Positions 15,660 to 16,254 of a stretch of 16,254 nt of DNA are shown here, in pieces. The notes below the pieces were generated by a model. It had not been told where the DNA came from. It did not search any database and saw nothing but the letters and a program-made list of their open reading frames with translations. Each line of letters starts with the position of its first letter. Positions within the stretch are counted from its first letter, which is position 1. The position numbers and the translations under genes were made by a program. The DNA is from JAAZPG01 sp012797375 (GTDB lineage Bacteria; Acidobacteriota; Aminicenantia; Aminicenantales; UBA4085). The stretch lies in assembly GCA_937868205.1 (NCBI GenBank), contig CALMMC010000047.1, positions 1-16,254 on the forward strand, read 5' to 3'.

Positions 15660-16254
15660 GTGAAGATTGTTTTCGCTTCGTCGGAAGCGGCTCCTTATGC
15701 CAAAACGGGGGGCTTGGCGGACGTGGCCTCCGCCCTTCCCCGAGCCCTGGCCGAGGCGGGCCACGAGGTTTTCCTTTTTCTTCCCTTTTACCGGACGGTC
15801 AAGGAACGTTTTCCGGAGCTTCCCCTCCGCCACGCCGGGCGGACCGGTCCGTTTTCCATCCGGGAAGCCCGGCGGCACGGCGTCCGTGTTTTTTTCATCG
15901 AGAACGATTATTACTTTAACCGGGGGCATCTCTACGGCACCGTCGAGGGAGACGATCCCGAAAACGGAGAGCGCTTCGGCTTTTTTTCCCGGTCGATCCT
16001 CGACGCTCTCCGGGTCCTGGATTTTTCCCCGGACGTCATCCACGCCCACGACTGGCAGACGGCCTTGATTTTCGCTTACCGGAAATTCACCAACGGCGGC
16101 GATCCGCTGTTCCGTTCGGCCGGCGGCGTTTTCACGATTCACAACCTGGCTTACCAAGGCGTGTTCGAACCGGACATCCTCGGCCGCGTCGGTCTTCCCC
16201 AACGGCTGTTCCGGATGGACGATCTCGAATTCCACGGAAAGGTCAGCTTTCTGA
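15660..16254 (+). CDS. glgA: Glycogen synthase (ADP-glucose type), 5' part only
   Basis: The first 198 codons are present and the gene continues past the window (the family is about 475-500 residues). The start is GTG at 15660, with no Shine-Dalgarno but a promoter ending ten bases upstream. The N-terminal GT5 Rossmann domain is unmistakable: MKIVFASSEAAPYAKTGGLA carries the KTGGL ADP-glucose/glucan site (K15-L19), ENGERFGFFS lies near 101-110, HAHDWQT at 128-134 and TIHNLAYQG at 159-167. The enzyme transfers glucose from ADP-glucose to the growing alpha-1,4-glucan in the cytoplasm. It is divergent from the Nudix-rlmI pair. No glgC or glgB is visible in the window. Confidence 0.96.
   Translation, partial: MKIVFASSEAAPYAKTGGLADVASALPRALAEAGHEVFLFLPFYRTVKERFPELPLRHAGRTGPFSIREARRHGVRVFFIENDYYFNRGHLYGTVEGDDPENGERFGFFSRSILDALRVLDFSPDVIHAHDWQTALIFAYRKFTNGGDPLFRSAGGVFTIHNLAYQGVFEPDILGRVGLPQRLFRMDDLEFHGKVSFL

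Noticed and set aside
15649..15663. Mini-ORF Met-Pro-Pro-Pro-stop overlapping the glgA GTG
   Set aside because: A triple-proline stall peptide would be attractive, but its ATG lies within the -10 box and upstream of the predicted transcript start, so it is probably not transcribed.

Overview
The window is the left end of a high-GC bacterial contig, roughly two-thirds G+C by eye. It looks like a diderm: there are several Sec-type signal peptides and one protein ending in an outer-membrane beta-barrel. The gene set (a long VPS10/sortilin-like Asp-box protein, tandem secreted M14 carboxypeptidase-like proteins with Asp-rich insertions, and a protease-propeller-barrel fusion) resembles what I associate with Acidobacteriota or Aminicenantota (OP8). 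That placement is an inference, because no rRNA or marker tree is available here.

Layout. Positions 1-150 are not genomic: they are a sequencing-noise tail followed by an Illumina/Nextera P5-i5-mosaic-end adapter. Real DNA starts at about 151. Next come a 3'-truncated secreted Asp-box (VPS10-like) protein on the minus strand and, divergently, two co-directional M14 genes. The first M14 protein has lost every catalytic residue; the second keeps them all. The second M14 gene overlaps tail-to-tail by 26 bp with a 984-residue minus-strand protein that joins an HExxH peptidase domain, a beta-propeller-like region and an outer-membrane barrel. Upstream of that, in the same likely operon, is a 680-residue membrane-anchored protein built of degenerate nine-residue 'LLxDPxFxx' repeats. 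It is preceded by a near-consensus promoter. A PrsW-type intramembrane protease gene diverges from it. It converges, 8 bp apart, with a beta-CASP metallo-beta-lactamase nuclease gene that follows a small four-helix membrane protein gene. The last minus-strand pair is a Nudix hydrolase and an RlmI-type methyltransferase overlapping by ATGA. A glycogen synthase gene (glgA, GTG start) diverges from them and runs off the right end.

How the genes fit together. The left two-thirds concerns the cell envelope and exported proteins: secreted peptidase-like proteins, a repeat protein and an outer-membrane protein. The right third is housekeeping: RNA processing, rRNA modification, nucleotide sanitation and glycogen synthesis. 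The points most worth following are the nine-residue repeat protein with its outer-membrane partner, the dead/live M14 pair, and the back-to-back Nudix/glgA promoters, which share one -35 box and predict nearly leaderless transcripts in both directions.

No tRNA, rRNA, CRISPR array, insertion sequence or convincing rho-independent terminator was seen. Apart from the artefact at 1-150, no gene-free stretch exceeds about 210 bases.
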